A DNA stretch of 64,000 bases from JABDMH01 sp965223105 (GTDB taxonomy: Bacteria > Bacteroidota > Bacteroidia > Chitinophagales > Saprospiraceae), in contig OZ244987.1 of the NCBI GenBank assembly GCA_965223105.1, positions 682,001 to 746,000 of the forward strand, written 5' to 3'. The notes beneath the pieces were generated by a model, which did not search any database, was not told where the DNA came from, and saw only the letters and a list, made by a program, of their open reading frames with translations. Numbering within the stretch: the stretch's first letter is position 1; each line of letters begins with the position of its first letter. The position numbers and the translations under genes are program-made. This document shows, in pieces, positions 26,091 through 38,000 of this stretch.

Positions 26091-29000
26091 TTATTGCGCA
26101 AGTGGGATCGATTCGGTGTTGATATGATACATCTTCAGTGGTTGATTATTCACGCCAAAAATTAGCAAGTCTCCGTTTGTTGTCGTCAGTTTTTGAACAC
26201 TTCGAACATCACCCTTGATGTTGAGTCCTGATCGTGCAGGGGGATATTCAACGAAGTTTAGGTTACCCTTGTTCTCCAGTACGATTCCGTGGTTGGCGTC
26301 AATCTCTCCAATTTTGACCCTGTTGTGTGAATTATTACCTGCCAGGATGAGATCTTCATCGCCATCAGAATCAACATCTAGATGCTCAATGGCATAGACC
26401 GGTGCTACCTGAGCAATACGGGGCAATACAGCCTCCTTTAATATTTTTTCGTCCTGGATATCCAAGATAATGGTTGCCAGCTGTCGAATAGTATCCGTTT
26501 GATAATTTGGTAAGTCTGTCAACAAATCGGTCATGGTGGTCTCGGCATAGGTCTTATATGAAGTGAATCTCTTCTTTAGTTGTGGCAACTGACCCAACAG
26601 GTCATCACGGGCTACGAAGGGATACAAAACGCCGTCAAATGGCACCGCTAGAATGGGATCAAGGGTCTGATTTAGATCGAAGTCACCGAAATAAAGAACC
26701 ATAGGATGAGATTCACTTGCTTGTAATTGACTGTTCAGGCCATGATTTCCCACGATGATTTCAAGTTCGGGATCTTCGTCCAGGTTCCAAGCTCCTAGTG
26801 CTGAATACCATCCCCGTTTAGGAGACCGTTGGCGCAAGGTCCACTGCCCACTGGCATAGGACCAGACTTCAACAAATTCCCATTCACCAGCCAAGATCAA
26901 CTCGGGTTTTCCATCATTTTCCAGGTCGACTGCAATTGCATCAGACGTGTGATAATCAGCAAAAGGTAAATCTGCCGCTGATGAGAATTCCCCAGTCTCT
27001 GATTGCAACAAAAGATGATTCTGACCTGGGAGAGGATATTGATGAGCTTGATAGGCAGATCCTATGAAGAGATCTTCCAGGCCATCGCCGTCAAAATCTT
27101 CGCTAACTACAGAGTTCGCATTGCTTAGAACTTCCACAAAATCATTTGCTCGATAAAAAGTACCGTTGCCTTTATTGATATATAACCGGCTAAGGTATCG
27201 CTCATCATTCTGGGAGAAGGCATTGCCACCTGAACTGATCAATAGATCAGGATAGTGATCATCATCGGCATGAATGGCTGCGATATCGGTATCTTCATAT
27301 TTCCCATCGCCTGCGGGGAGCGCATTCACTATCGAAGAGAAAATTTGATTTTTGAAGGAGAGGATTTGTGTCGCTTGACCAGAAGCACCTCCACAGATCA
27401 ATTCTTGCTGTCCATCAAGATTAATATCAACGGCCAGTAGGGGTGGGCCTCCTCGAGAGTAAAGTGTGGGCAATAATGATTGAGTATGAAAATCATTAAA
27501 TGCATTTTCCTTATGGATAAATGGGCTACCGGAGTGGATAGCAGTAAAGCGAACTTTTTCGTTTTTTGGCTTGATTTCTTTCACTGCTCCAGTGCCTTTC
27601 TTTAAAATCAAGAGAGAATTGATCGGAATATAATCGAATTTCTCTACGAGGCCATCAGGCCAAATCGCAACCAGGGAATCAATCTTGTTTAACTTTCCAA
27701 GGCCAAAAAAAAGTGAGGGTTCAACAGAAGATTGGTAGCCGCGGCTGGGAAACAACTCTCTTTGCATCTGCCATTTGCTTCCAAAAAGCTTTACCTGTAA
27801 ACCAATGACGTTGGTCTTTCCGTTATCCCGATCAGGTTTAACTTTGAGATAGTTTCCTCGTTTGGCTTCGATGGCATGATTGCGATATACAGAAGCCTCC
27901 TCATTGACATTGTTAACGACCAGATCAAGATCGCCATCATTGTCCAAGTCACCATAGGCCGCCCCGTTTGATAGCGATGGTTGGTCGAATCCCCACCGGT
28001 CGGTGCTATCCCCAAAACTCAAATGTCCTGTATTATGATACATTTTATTTGGCACTTCGATTCTGGGCATTTGAGTGAGTACTTCTTCTATTTGTTCTTC
28101 AGATTGAATTTCCACACCCTCCACTTTCATATCGACGGCATAAGCCAAGAAATCCATATTTGTATAATCCCTAAGATATCCATTGGTCACGAAGATGTCT
28201 TGCCATCCATCCAGATCATAGTCGGCAATCAGAGCTGACCAAGACCAATCCGAATTGGAAATACCCGCAAGTTGACCAACCTCCCTATACAGACCCAGAC
28301 CACCTCCACTTTGCAACATATTGCGCATTGATTGCTTATGGAATCCTTGTTGCAATAAGAGCTGATATTTATCGTAATTGTCGGCCCCAGAAGTGGATTT
28401 AATTCGATAGTTGTCATCAGGCAGCATATCCAGTGTATATAAATCCATGTAACCATCATTATTTAGATCTCCGACATCAGAACCCATGGAAAAAAGGGAT
28501 ACATGATTAAAATAGGCTCTCAAGGATTCACTAAAAGTGCCATCTTGGTTATTGATGTATAAATAATCTTCTTCATTGAAATCATTGCTGACATAGATGT
28601 CAGGCCACAAATCATCATTGAAATCTGCTATAGAAATTCCCAATCCGAAACCCAAAACGTTGGTATTTATTCCTGCTTCTCGGGAGATTTCGACAAATCT
28701 TCCGTCCCGGTTCTCAAACAACTTATCTCCATATTCAATACTATTTCGATTTTTCAGTTGTCCGAGCTGGCTGTTGAAATTTGAGTATTCGGGCACCGAG
28801 TGATTGAGATTAAATAAATCTAAATCTCCATCGCGGTCAAAATCAAAGAAGGCCGCATGGGTTGTGTAGGCCTGATCTGCTATGCCATACAGGGCACCTT
28901 CTTCGCGGAAACTGATCTGACCATTTTCTCCTTCACCGTTGTTGATGAATAATAGATTTCGGCGTGCATTTGGATCGGCCGCGGCAGATCTGCATACATA

Positions 29001-29372
29001 GATGTCTAGCCAACCATCCTGGTTTATGTCAGCCATGGTGACGCCGGTATTCCATAGTCCAGCGGCTTCTACTCCTGCTTGTGCGGCGATATTGGAAAAC
29101 TTCCAATCTCCCAGATTTAGGTAGAGATGACTAGCAACCAAGTTTCCAGTAAAGTAGATATCTTGAAGACCATCATTATTTACATCACCAATAGCCACTC
29201 CACCACCATTGTAGAAATACAAATAATTCAACACATTAAATTCCTTCGACTCTATCAAGGTGTTTTTGAATCTGATGCCGGATTTATGCCCCTGAACTTG
29301 TTCGAATAAGGTGCTTCCTTTTTCCCGGCATGAAAGGAAGAATACTGCCCCGGCAAACAGTAATGTTTTCAT
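26091..29372 (-). CDS. CRTAC1-family lipoprotein with FG-GAP/VCBS repeats and ASPIC/UnbV domain
   Basis: A 1093-residue surface lipoprotein; the ATG at 29372 gives the lipoprotein signal KTLLFAGAVFFLSC (the frame opens at 29426). Many calcium-binding beta-propeller repeats follow, with motifs such as DVNNDGLQDIYF, DINQDGWLDIYV, DLNNDGYMDLYT and DLDNDGDLDLVV. An ASPIC/UnbV domain sits near residue 550 (VIGLQVKLFG, LFFGLGKLNKIDSLVAIWPDG). More repeats occupy the second half (DFDGDGLEDLFIG, DVDSDGDEDLILAGN). This family commonly accompanies SusC/SusD pairs in marine Bacteroidota. It may aid glycan capture or adhesion; the biochemical role is not established. Confidence 0.9.
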   Translation of the reverse strand: MKTLLFAGAVFFLSCREKGSTLFEQVQGHKSGIRFKNTLIESKEFNVLNYLYFYNGGGVAIGDVNNDGLQDIYFTGNLVASHLYLNLGDWKFSNIAAQAGVEAAGLWNTGVTMADINQDGWLDIYVCRSAAADPNARRNLLFINNGEGENGQISFREEGALYGIADQAYTTHAAFFDFDRDGDLDLFNLNHSVPEYSNFNSQLGQLKNRNSIEYGDKLFENRDGRFVEISREAGINTNVLGFGLGISIADFNDDLWPDIYVSNDFNEEDYLYINNQDGTFSESLRAYFNHVSLFSMGSDVGDLNNDGYMDLYTLDMLPDDNYRIKSTSGADNYDKYQLLLQQGFHKQSMRNMLQSGGGLGLYREVGQLAGISNSDWSWSALIADYDLDGWQDIFVTNGYLRDYTNMDFLAYAVDMKVEGVEIQSEEQIEEVLTQMPRIEVPNKMYHNTGHLSFGDSTDRWGFDQPSLSNGAAYGDLDNDGDLDLVVNNVNEEASVYRNHAIEAKRGNYLKVKPDRDNGKTNVIGLQVKLFGSKWQMQRELFPSRGYQSSVEPSLFFGLGKLNKIDSLVAIWPDGLVEKFDYIPINSLLILKKGTGAVKEIKPKNEKVRFTAIHSGSPFIHKENAFNDFHTQSLLPTLYSRGGPPLLAVDINLDGQQELICGGASGQATQILSFKNQIFSSIVNALPAGDGKYEDTDIAAIHADDDHYPDLLISSGGNAFSQNDERYLSRLYINKGNGTFYRANDFVEVLSNANSVVSEDFDGDGLEDLFIGSAYQAHQYPLPGQNHLLLQSETGEFSSAADLPFADYHTSDAIAVDLENDGKPELILAGEWEFVEVWSYASGQWTLRQRSPKRGWYSALGAWNLDEDPELEIIVGNHGLNSQLQASESHPMVLYFGDFDLNQTLDPILAVPFDGVLYPFVARDDLLGQLPQLKKRFTSYKTYAETTMTDLLTDLPNYQTDTIRQLATIILDIQDEKILKEAVLPRIAQVAPVYAIEHLDVDSDGDEDLILAGNNSHNRVKIGEIDANHGIVLENKGNLNFVEYPPARSGLNIKGDVRSVQKLTTTNGDLLIFGVNNQPLKMYHINTESIPLAQ

Positions 29373-29492
29373 AATTCGCACGGCAATTAATCTGTTCTGT
29401 CTCGCAAAAGTTGTATTGGATATCATGACATGACTACATCTTAGGAACTCATGTTGTAATAGGGCGGTCTGTGAGCTGATCAGGATTCAATG

Positions 29493-29529
29493 TAAAAAAA
29501 AGTACCAACTCCGTGGCAGAGTTGGTACC
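29493..29529 (-). terminator. Intrinsic terminator after minus-strand susD
   Basis: A perfect 10-bp stem (GTACCAACTC/GAGTTGGTAC, 29502-29528) with a 7-base loop is followed on the minus strand by a long T run (29501-29494). It lies 25 bases past the susD stop. Confidence 0.9.
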
Positions 29530-29553
29530 CAATTACTTTTAATCGTACGATCA

Positions 29554-31110
29554 CTATTTTTTATCCCACCAAAGCCTGGTGCTGTTCTTGTCTTGTCCGC
29601 CAATCTCCGGTGAAGCAATGGCAGCCTCGACCGCCTCACGATTGCTGTCGAATTCGCTGCTCTCATAGACAAGCCTTCTCATGATCTCATCGACGCCTAC
29701 ATCGAGATTTTCCGAGTTCAATCTGCTGTATTGTCTGGGATAACCAGTCCTTCTCAGTTCGGTCCAGGCTTCCCAACCATCGGGATAAAGTGCTAACCAC
29801 TTCTGTGTAATAATCTGCTCCAGTTGCCGTTCTTCCGATCCTCCAGCGTCAAACGCAACCGGGATATCACTAACGGCCGGACTTTCAGGTGAGGCATCAA
29901 CCGGTATGTTTGGACTTTGTATATATGCATCTATGGTGGCATCGTCGGCAGCTCCCCATTCTTGAATAGACATTCTGATTCCCTGTTCGTATAGCTCCTG
30001 GGCTGTACCACCCATATTCCATCCCAGCAAAGCACCCTCGGCCCTCAACAAATAAATCTCACCAGCCCTCATGACTGGAATTGGTGGATTGTTGGGTTGG
30101 TTAACCGGCCGGAAATAATCGGCCAAATCCGAGTGGTTGGCATTCTTGCTATCCGTAAGTTGTACCTGTGATTGGCCATTTCGCAGACCCTCATAAGGGT
30201 TACCATCACCATCTGAATCGCCATCTATGGCAGGAGCGAAATAGGCACTGATACGGGGATCATCGTACCCTTTCAATATGCTTTCCATCAGAGTACTCAT
30301 CCTAAATTCTCCCCAAGCAGTGATCTGATTGAGGGGGTTAAAAGAGTTGGCGGTCGTTTTAACCTTGGCATTGTCGTCGTTGCTGGTCATCACCCCGTCG
30401 GCCACAGCTTTCTCAGCCTCTGCTCTCCCTAGTGCAGGATCTGCAAAGCGTACCCGCAATGCCAGTCGAAGTCGAAGGCTGTTGGCGAAAGTCAGCCATT
30501 TGCTGGCATCGCCGTTGTAAATAAGGTCATTAGAACCATAGACACTGCCATTTGGATTTGCCTTAAGGACGGCAACGGCTTCATCCAAAGTCACAAAGAA
30601 GCTTCGATAGATGTCCTCTTGCTGATCGTAAGGTACTGACAGTTCGCCATTGCCAAACTGAGAATATGGTATTGGCCCCCAGAAATCCGTAATGCGGTGA
30701 AAAGCTTGCACTTTCCAGACTTTTGCTGCTGCATTTTGAACAGCAAGGCCGTTTTCAGCGGTAAAATCCTCGCTAAACTTAATATTGGGAGCGGCATTAC
30801 CCCAGAAGGTTCGCCATGCCGAGTTTGACCAACGACCGACTTGAGTATAACGGTCAGAAGGAAAGTTAGGGTGCGTGACTGCAAAGTATTGACAGTACAT
30901 ATCCGCAAATAGGTTTTGCGAGATCTGGTAGCCACCACCTCCATACATGGATCGATATTCTGTTTGGGCAAATGCCAAACCAATCAGTGAGGCATCTACT
31001 TTGTCGGCAGTGAGCGCCAGCGGATCGGTATTGATTTCTTCAAAATCATCCGTGCAGCCGAAGCCAACCAAAAAGATTGCAAGAACGATATATAAATTTA
31101 TCAGTCTCAT
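29554..31110 (-). CDS. SusD/RagB-family nutrient-binding lipoprotein
   Basis: A 518-residue lipoprotein (lipobox VGFGC, then TDDFEEINTDP, the classic SusD opening). The start at 31110 gives the signal peptide. SusD-like helical repeats are evident (AKVWKVQAFHRITDFWGPIPY, WLTFANSLRLRLALRV), and the C-terminus has ITQKWLALYPDGWEAWTELRRTGYP. It would sit on top of the SusC porin and deliver a ligand, here unidentified. It lies 23 bases downstream of the partner susC on the same strand and is closely similar in motif order to the plus-strand SusD at 38-39.7 kb. Confidence 0.93.
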   Translation of the reverse strand: MRLINLYIVLAIFLVGFGCTDDFEEINTDPLALTADKVDASLIGLAFAQTEYRSMYGGGGYQISQNLFADMYCQYFAVTHPNFPSDRYTQVGRWSNSAWRTFWGNAAPNIKFSEDFTAENGLAVQNAAAKVWKVQAFHRITDFWGPIPYSQFGNGELSVPYDQQEDIYRSFFVTLDEAVAVLKANPNGSVYGSNDLIYNGDASKWLTFANSLRLRLALRVRFADPALGRAEAEKAVADGVMTSNDDNAKVKTTANSFNPLNQITAWGEFRMSTLMESILKGYDDPRISAYFAPAIDGDSDGDGNPYEGLRNGQSQVQLTDSKNANHSDLADYFRPVNQPNNPPIPVMRAGEIYLLRAEGALLGWNMGGTAQELYEQGIRMSIQEWGAADDATIDAYIQSPNIPVDASPESPAVSDIPVAFDAGGSEERQLEQIITQKWLALYPDGWEAWTELRRTGYPRQYSRLNSENLDVGVDEIMRRLVYESSEFDSNREAVEAAIASPEIGGQDKNSTRLWWDKK

Positions 31111-31133
31111 ATTATTATCATTTATCAATTTTA

Positions 31134-34100
31134 TTAGAAGCCGAATTTTAAGTTAACACCAAACTCTCTGGCCGGGGGAGGTCCAAAATCTTCGGTTCCC
31201 TCTACATTCAGGCCGGTACCAGTAAATACCTCGGGGTCAACGTTTTCAGCCTTGTTGGTAATAAAGAATAGGTTTCGACCAATAAAAGAGATCTTCGCCG
31301 AAGAAAATACACTGTTCTGAATTACCGAGCTAGGAACGCTATAACCTAAGACCAGCTCCCGCAGTCGCGAATTAGAGGCATCCAATATAAACGCCTCTCC
31401 AACCGGGGAGTTTCGGCCACCCAGTTTGGTCCACATTTTTTCGGCATTGGTAGCTACTGTATTGGGTGTACCGTCTGCTTGAACAGCTGTCTCATTGGGG
31501 AAGAAATTATCGCCAAAGATCAATCCACCTTCCCGACCAGCCAAAGTTGCTGTTGTAGCACCATCGGCCCACATAATGGCATTGGTATTGGAAACCACAC
31601 TGCCTCCTTGCCTAATGTCGATCAAGAAGCTTAAGCTAAAGTTTTTGTAGGAGAGAGAATTTCTGATACCAGCTAAAAAATCGGGATTGAAATTGGCCAC
31701 CAGGGCATCTAACCCTGAAGTCACCCTGGGTGTACCATCTTCTTCTACAATTACCCGGCCTTGCTCGTCCCTGGCAAATCCACGAGAATATACATTGCCC
31801 CATGGATCACCCACTTCTAGTCTAAACTGCCTCAGAAAATTGGCACCACCAATATCCAATTGATCAAATCCTTCAGCTATTTCCAGTACTTCACTGTCGT
31901 TAGCTGCATAGTTTATCGTCACATCCCAGTTGAAATTGCTGGATCTAATAATTGAGCCGGTGACCACAGCTTCAAAACCAGTATTTTGAATATCTGCACC
32001 GTTCAAGAAGATGCTTGTAGCTCCAGATGCGATCGGAATATTAACAGCAAATAGCTGATCCGTACTGTTTGATTTATAGTAAGTCAAATCAAGACCAAGT
32101 CGGTTCCTAAATAGTCTGATGTCAGCGCCAAACTCTAAAGATTTTGTTTTTTCTGGGAATAAGTTATCAATCGGTATTGTGGTTGCCAATTGCAAGAAAC
32201 CGCCATTTCCGCCACCGGTAATATTAGCTGCACGTACGGTCTGATATGGCCCAGTGTCATTGCCCACCTCAGCATATGATGCCCTCAATTTGAGCAGCGA
32301 AAGCCAACTTGGTGTGGTACCCATGAGGTCTGAAGCGACCACAGTAAGTCCCACCGAGGGATAAAAGAAAGACCAATTGTCTGGCTTCAACGTAGAGCTC
32401 CAATCGTTTCGACCGGTGATGTCAAGGTAAATGGCATCTTTCCATCCCACTGTTGCGAAGCCATAGATCGACTGTACCTCGCTCTTTAAGAATTCCTCTG
32501 CAACTGTAATGTTGCTGGTATTCCCAAATGAAAACAAGTTGGGTACATTTAAAGGGCTATTGCGACCAGCAGAGTTACCTCTTATCCAACCGCTCTCGTT
32601 CTGTCGAATGGCCCCTCCAGCACTAATATCTAGAGTGAGTCCAGCACCAAAATCTCGGGCATAGTTTAGTAAGAAATCAGAATTCCATTCGTAACCACGC
32701 GTGTCCTGAGTCTGATAATAACCCTGGTCAGCTATGATATAAGAGTCGGTCGAGTAATAATCATTTCGATGTGCATTAGATCGATCAAGTGAGGAGCGAC
32801 CAAGAATACTGAAATGTTCCGTGATGTCATATTTTAGCGAAACTAATCCAATAACACGTTCCTCAAGTACATCATTAGTAATGTTATGCAAAGCCCAATA
32901 GGCATTGGAAGGTGCGTTCAAACCAGGCTGCCAGAAATGCTGTTTATTTACTCCCTCATTATCAATAAACTCATATACACTAACATCTTCGGTCTGAATG
33001 TTAGCGGGCATTTTATAAAGAGCCCTGACTTCGTTTTGATAGCCACCTCCAGTCGAGACCACATTATCAATATTGCGACGAATGTAATTCACTTTGGAGT
33101 CAAGAGTTAACTTGTCCAAAAGTTTTGTACTCATGCGCAAATTGAGATTATGCGACTTCAATGTATTCATTGGTATAACCCCTTCTGCATCGGTAAATGT
33201 GTAGGAAAAATAGGATTGCGTATTTTCCGATCTGGAGGATATTCCCAGGTTTGTGGAAAAGTTGTGTCCGGTTTTGAAGAAATCGCTTGTTCTTCCAGTT
33301 GGATTGGCAATGTAAGGCGACGTCGCCGCAGGCCAATTTGGGTTATTTGACCAGTGTGGCTTTTGGCTTCCATCAAGCCTAGGACCCCAAGATCGCTCGG
33401 CATGTTCATTAAAGACCCCATCACTACCTTGACCGTATTCGTTTTGGAAATCATTGAGGAACATCGGATCTCGGGCCATGTAGGAAGTATTTAGATCAAT
33501 GGCATATCCCTCTTTGCCTCGTCCCATTTTTGTGGTTACGACTATCACGCCATTGTTGGCACGACTTCCGTATAAGGCAGCGGCGTTGGCTCCTTTCAAA
33601 ACAGTGATGGATTCAATATCATCTGCACTTAAATTACTGATATCACCTCCAAGTGTCACGCCATCCACAACATATAGAGGTTGGCTGCTGCCTCTGATGG
33701 ACCGATTGCCCCTAAGTACTACTTTTGCAGCACCACTCACACCTGTTCCAACTCTTCCCACAGATATACCAGCAACGTTACCTGAAAGTCCATCCAAAAT
33801 ATTGGTGGGTCTAGCCTCAGTCAAGCCTCCGATCTCGGCATTCTGAGCTGCATAGGTTATAGATTTCTTTTCACGAGAGATGCCGAGTGCTGTGACGACT
33901 ACTTCGTCAATTTCGACTCCTTCAGTCAATGTTACGTTGATCTGATTTTGTGTTCCCACATCTACAGTCTGGCTACTGTAGCCAGTATACGAGAACTGCA
34001 ATCTGGCATTAGTTGAAGTGACTTCGATGGAATAACTTCCATCGATGTCAGACACAGTGCCGTTGGTCGTGCGACCTACAAAATGTTGACCCCAATCAAT

Positions 34101-34207
34101 GGCTCGCCATCACTTCCCGTGATAGTGCCACTCACCGTGGTCTGCGCCATTAGGCCGGTGGCTCCCAACAGCATAAGAAACATAGTTTGTAATAGTGTTG
34201 ATTTCAT
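31134..34207 (-). pseudogene. SusC/RagA-family TonB-dependent receptor, one-base frameshift near the 5' end
   Basis: A TonB-linked outer membrane porin of about 1024 residues if intact. From the ATG at 34207 the frame reads a signal peptide (QTMFLMLLGATGLMAQ), then TTVSGTITGSDGEPLIGVNIL, and hits TAG at 34078-34076. The rest (VGRTTNGTVSDIDGSYS onward) lies in the frame one base shifted and runs unbroken to 31134. The paralogue reads NILERGTANGTVTDLDGSYS, so exactly one base is missing, probably in the run of four T (34083-34080 on this strand). The plug (VVDGVTLGG, ITVLKGANAAALYG) and beta barrel are otherwise complete. It could be a recent mutation, a phase-variable site or a sequencing error. 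Confidence 0.85.
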
Positions 34208-35005
34208 CGACAGTATTTGTTTAAAGATTTAAATGACATGGCAAACTTCTAAAGCTGCTTATAATATATCGCCTAAGGGGCCTCAAATGTGTCCAGGCTT
34301 TGCACGAAAATTTTCTAAAAATTAGAGGTGCATCTATCAGTACAGCAGTAGTCTCCTTGACGAAATAAGTTACTAAAGATAGTAAAAGGAAGTTATCCGT
34401 GTGCGCACACAAGTCAATATTTCTTGCCTTAAGATGGATTTTTTGTCTCCCAGCAGGCAAAGCAGGTGCAGATCACCATGCCATCGACTTCGATAAATCA
34501 GGGACTTCAAAGACTGTGGCCGAGATTACTGCATCACTAGTGCCAGCCCTTCAGGCTGGTTTTCCTTGGTGGAAAATTTACTATCCCAATGCTGAAAGCA
34601 TTTCACTGCACCACTAGGGGCATCGCGCCCTGGTTGATGATCCCAAGATGCAGGATGTAGGCCTGCCACTCAGTTTCATCAAAACCGACCAGTTACACAA
34701 ATGAGATCTCTCAGGCAGAGTTTCGCCTCTCCCGACGCTATCGGTCGGCATCTAGATTCGATCTGTCAAAATCTAGCTCCCCAATTCATATCACATACGT
34801 TTGGAATGAAGTCTAGTAATCATTCGAGATCCTAGATAAAAATTCAGAGACTTTCGTCCGTTTGGATAAATTTTTTACATTAGATTAGTAGAGATCTCGA
34901 AAAGTCCCAAAGGAAATCCTGTAACTCCTCTCGCTTTTAGTCAGATCATATAGCTCCTGCAGCTCAATGCCCATTTAAAATTGAATAATTAAAAACCACA
35001 TATCG
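34208..35005. other. 800-base divergent intergenic region between the two susC genes
   Basis: It presumably carries promoters for both SusCD pairs, but I see no exact TAnnTTTG element. A plus-strand frame at 34399-34617 continues in the same frame past its TAG to a second stop near 34704 with protein-like text (ALVDDPKMQDVGLPLSFIK), so a decayed gene is possible but unidentified. The segments CAGCAGGCAAAGCAGG (about 34451-34466) and CCGACGCTATCGGTCGG (about 34733-34749) resemble intergenic repeats seen in Bacteroidota. Confidence 0.4.
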
Positions 35006-38000
35006 ATGAACCAGTATATGTACCTTTTAGTCGCCCTTCTGCTATGTGCCAGTGTAGATAGCTGGGCTCAAACCACCGTGAGTGGTAGGGTTACAGATGA
35101 AGATGGCGCGCCACTTATCGGTGTAAATATTTTAGAACGAGGCACTGCCAATGGCACTGTTACGGATCTCGATGGAAGCTATTCTATTACCTTGACTTCT
35201 GACGACGCAACGTTGGACTTCTCCTACACCGGATTCACGACCCAATCGGTATCGGTCGATGGTAGGACCACCATTGATATTTCCCTGGTTACAGGAGTCG
35301 AACTGCAAGAGGTGGTGGTCACGTCATTGGGTATCGAAAGAGAAAAGAGACGAATTACCTACGCTGCCCAAAATGTTGACACGAGAAATATTGCCCAAGC
35401 AAGGGAGCTGAATGTGGCCAACTCAATCGCTGGCAAGATTGCCGGGGTTGACCTGGTGCGATCCAGTGCCGGTGTGGGATCGGCCTCACGGGTGGTGATC
35501 AGAGGAAATCGTTCGATCACCGGTAATAATCAACCCCTCTATATTGTTGACGGTGTTCCCATTACCAACACATCATTTAGCAATCCCACTTCCGACAACG
35601 GTGGTGTTCAGGGAGGTGATGGTATCGGTAACATCAATCCTGATGATATTGAAAATATCACCGTATTAAAAGGACCGAATGCAACCGCCATCTATGGAGC
35701 ACGGGCAAATAATGGAGCTGTAGTTATCACGACAAAGAGAGGGGTAACCAGGAAAGGCATTGGGGTGGAGCTCAACATCAACAATTCAATCGACAAACCT
35801 CTGATTTTAACCAAGTTTCAGAATGAGTATGGTCAGGGTAATGGCGGTGTCTATATCCCTACCAGTGAAGAGGGTTGGGGAGCAAGATTGGATGGTCACA
35901 TGGTAGACCATTGGAGCAATAACCCAAATTTTGAAGGCCCGGCCCAATATCCTTATAGCCCCCATGACAATTTTAAGGATTTCTTTGTCACCGGCTATAA
36001 CCTGGCTAATTCGATCACCTTGACCACTGGATCACAGGATTTAAGAGCCTTGTTCTCTTACACCAATACCAATTCGCGCGGTATTGTCGAAACCAACAAA
36101 TTGAACAGGCATAATTTTAATCTTCGCCTGGATGGAAATCTAACACCAAAACTCTCTTTTGATTCGAAGCTTACCTACTTCAACCAACAAGTAGACAACC
36201 GGCTGGCCACCGGAGACGACTTTAATAATCCGATGCGGGCCATCTATCGTCAGCCTAGTAATATTTCCTTAGATCAAGTCAGAGAATTCGAATTTTTTGA
36301 TGATGTGGGAAACCGGAGGCAGCACTATTGGAATCCGGGAACGAACGGGGGCGAAAATGTATACTGGATGTTAAATCGAACGAAAAGGGATGAAACGCGT
36401 AATCGGGTCATTGGTATGGGGTCACTCCGATATCAGTTTACCGATAACCTGAGTTTGATGATTCGCTCATCCTTCGATCAGGTCTTCGAAGATCAATCGT
36501 ACATGCAGTACAACGATACTTATACCGTTGCTGATGCCGGAAATCTAAATTTGGATGACCGTCGGGCTGTAGAAACAAATAATGACTTCTTGCTCAATTA
36601 CAACAGGGATGATGTCGGTGATTTTAGTTTTAATGTATCAGTGGGGGGCAACTTGCTCTATCAGAAGAACTCCACTTTAAATACACGGACCAATCGCTTG
36701 CTCAAACCTAACCTTTTTGTCATTACCAATACCAGCCAGATTAATTCCAGTCAGGGAGGTTGGGAAAAAGAAGTCCACTCGTTATATGGCTTTGCCAATA
36801 TCGGTTTTAAGGACTATTTGTATTTGGATATTACCGGAAGAAATGATTGGAGCTCTACGCTCCCAGCCGACAATTGGTCTTACTTTTACCCATCGGTGGG
36901 TTTGACCTGGATACTAACTGATATGATACAAACCACACCCAGTTTCCTGACTTTTGCCAAACTGCGTGCAAGTTATGCCGAAGTGGGAAATGATACGGAT
37001 CCGTACCGGCTCGCACAAGTATATAATTTTGGTGCTGGTGGGGCACTTGGCTATGCCTGGAAAGGAGGTAGTTTACCCGCATTGGATCTCTTACCGGAAA
37101 ATACCGAATCTATTGAATTAGGATTTGATGTCAGGCTTTTTGCTAATCGCCTGGGAATCGATTTCACCTGGTATAAATCCAATACATTTAATCAGTTGTT
37201 AAGTGTTCCTCTTCCAAGGGCATCTGGATTTTCATCCAAATTTATCAATGCTGGAAATATCCAAAACAAAGGCGTAGAAATTATACTCTCTGCAACCCCA
37301 GTCGCGTCCAGTGATTTTACTTGGGACCTCGTATTTAACTTCGCTTCCAATGAAAATATAGCCATTGAATTGACGGATGACCTCAAGGAATTTACCACCA
37401 GGGGACGGAGTTGGATGACCACCCATGCCATTATAGAAGGAGAAGAATACGACCAGATACTTACCCGGGGTTTTGAGAGAAATGAACAGGGAAGAATATT
37501 GATAAACGATCTGGGTCTTCCCATTACTACTCCAGGTCAGACGGTACCCCAGGGCAGCGCTGCTCCCGATTGGACTGGAGGCATTACCAATAATTTCAGC
37601 TATAAGGGCTTAACATTGAGCGGATTGATCGACATCCGAAGTGGCGGTAAGGTATTTTCTTTCACGGAGGCCAACCTTACTTTCGATGGATATTCTGCAC
37701 AAACCCTGGAGGGAAGAGATGGTTTTGTAGTTGATGGAGTCTTGGCATCTGATGGATCTGAGAATACGATTGTGACGACGGCAGAAGCTTACTGGCACTC
37801 TTTGGGGGGAAGAAACTCCCCGATCGGAGAACCCTATGGTTATGATGCATCTTTCGTACGGCTGCGTGAAATAGTACTCGGTTATTCATTTAATCTGAAT
37901 TCTGATGTCATCCAGGGCCTCGATCTTTCACTTTACGGCAGGAATCTCGGGTTTCTGTATAATGCCTCTGAGATCGTGGATCCGGGGATGTCCATAGGGG

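Noticed and set aside
34451..34466. CAGCAGGCAAAGCAGG segment as a REP-type repeat
   Set aside because: It occurs once here and is imperfect; without the rest of the genome a repeat family cannot be claimed.
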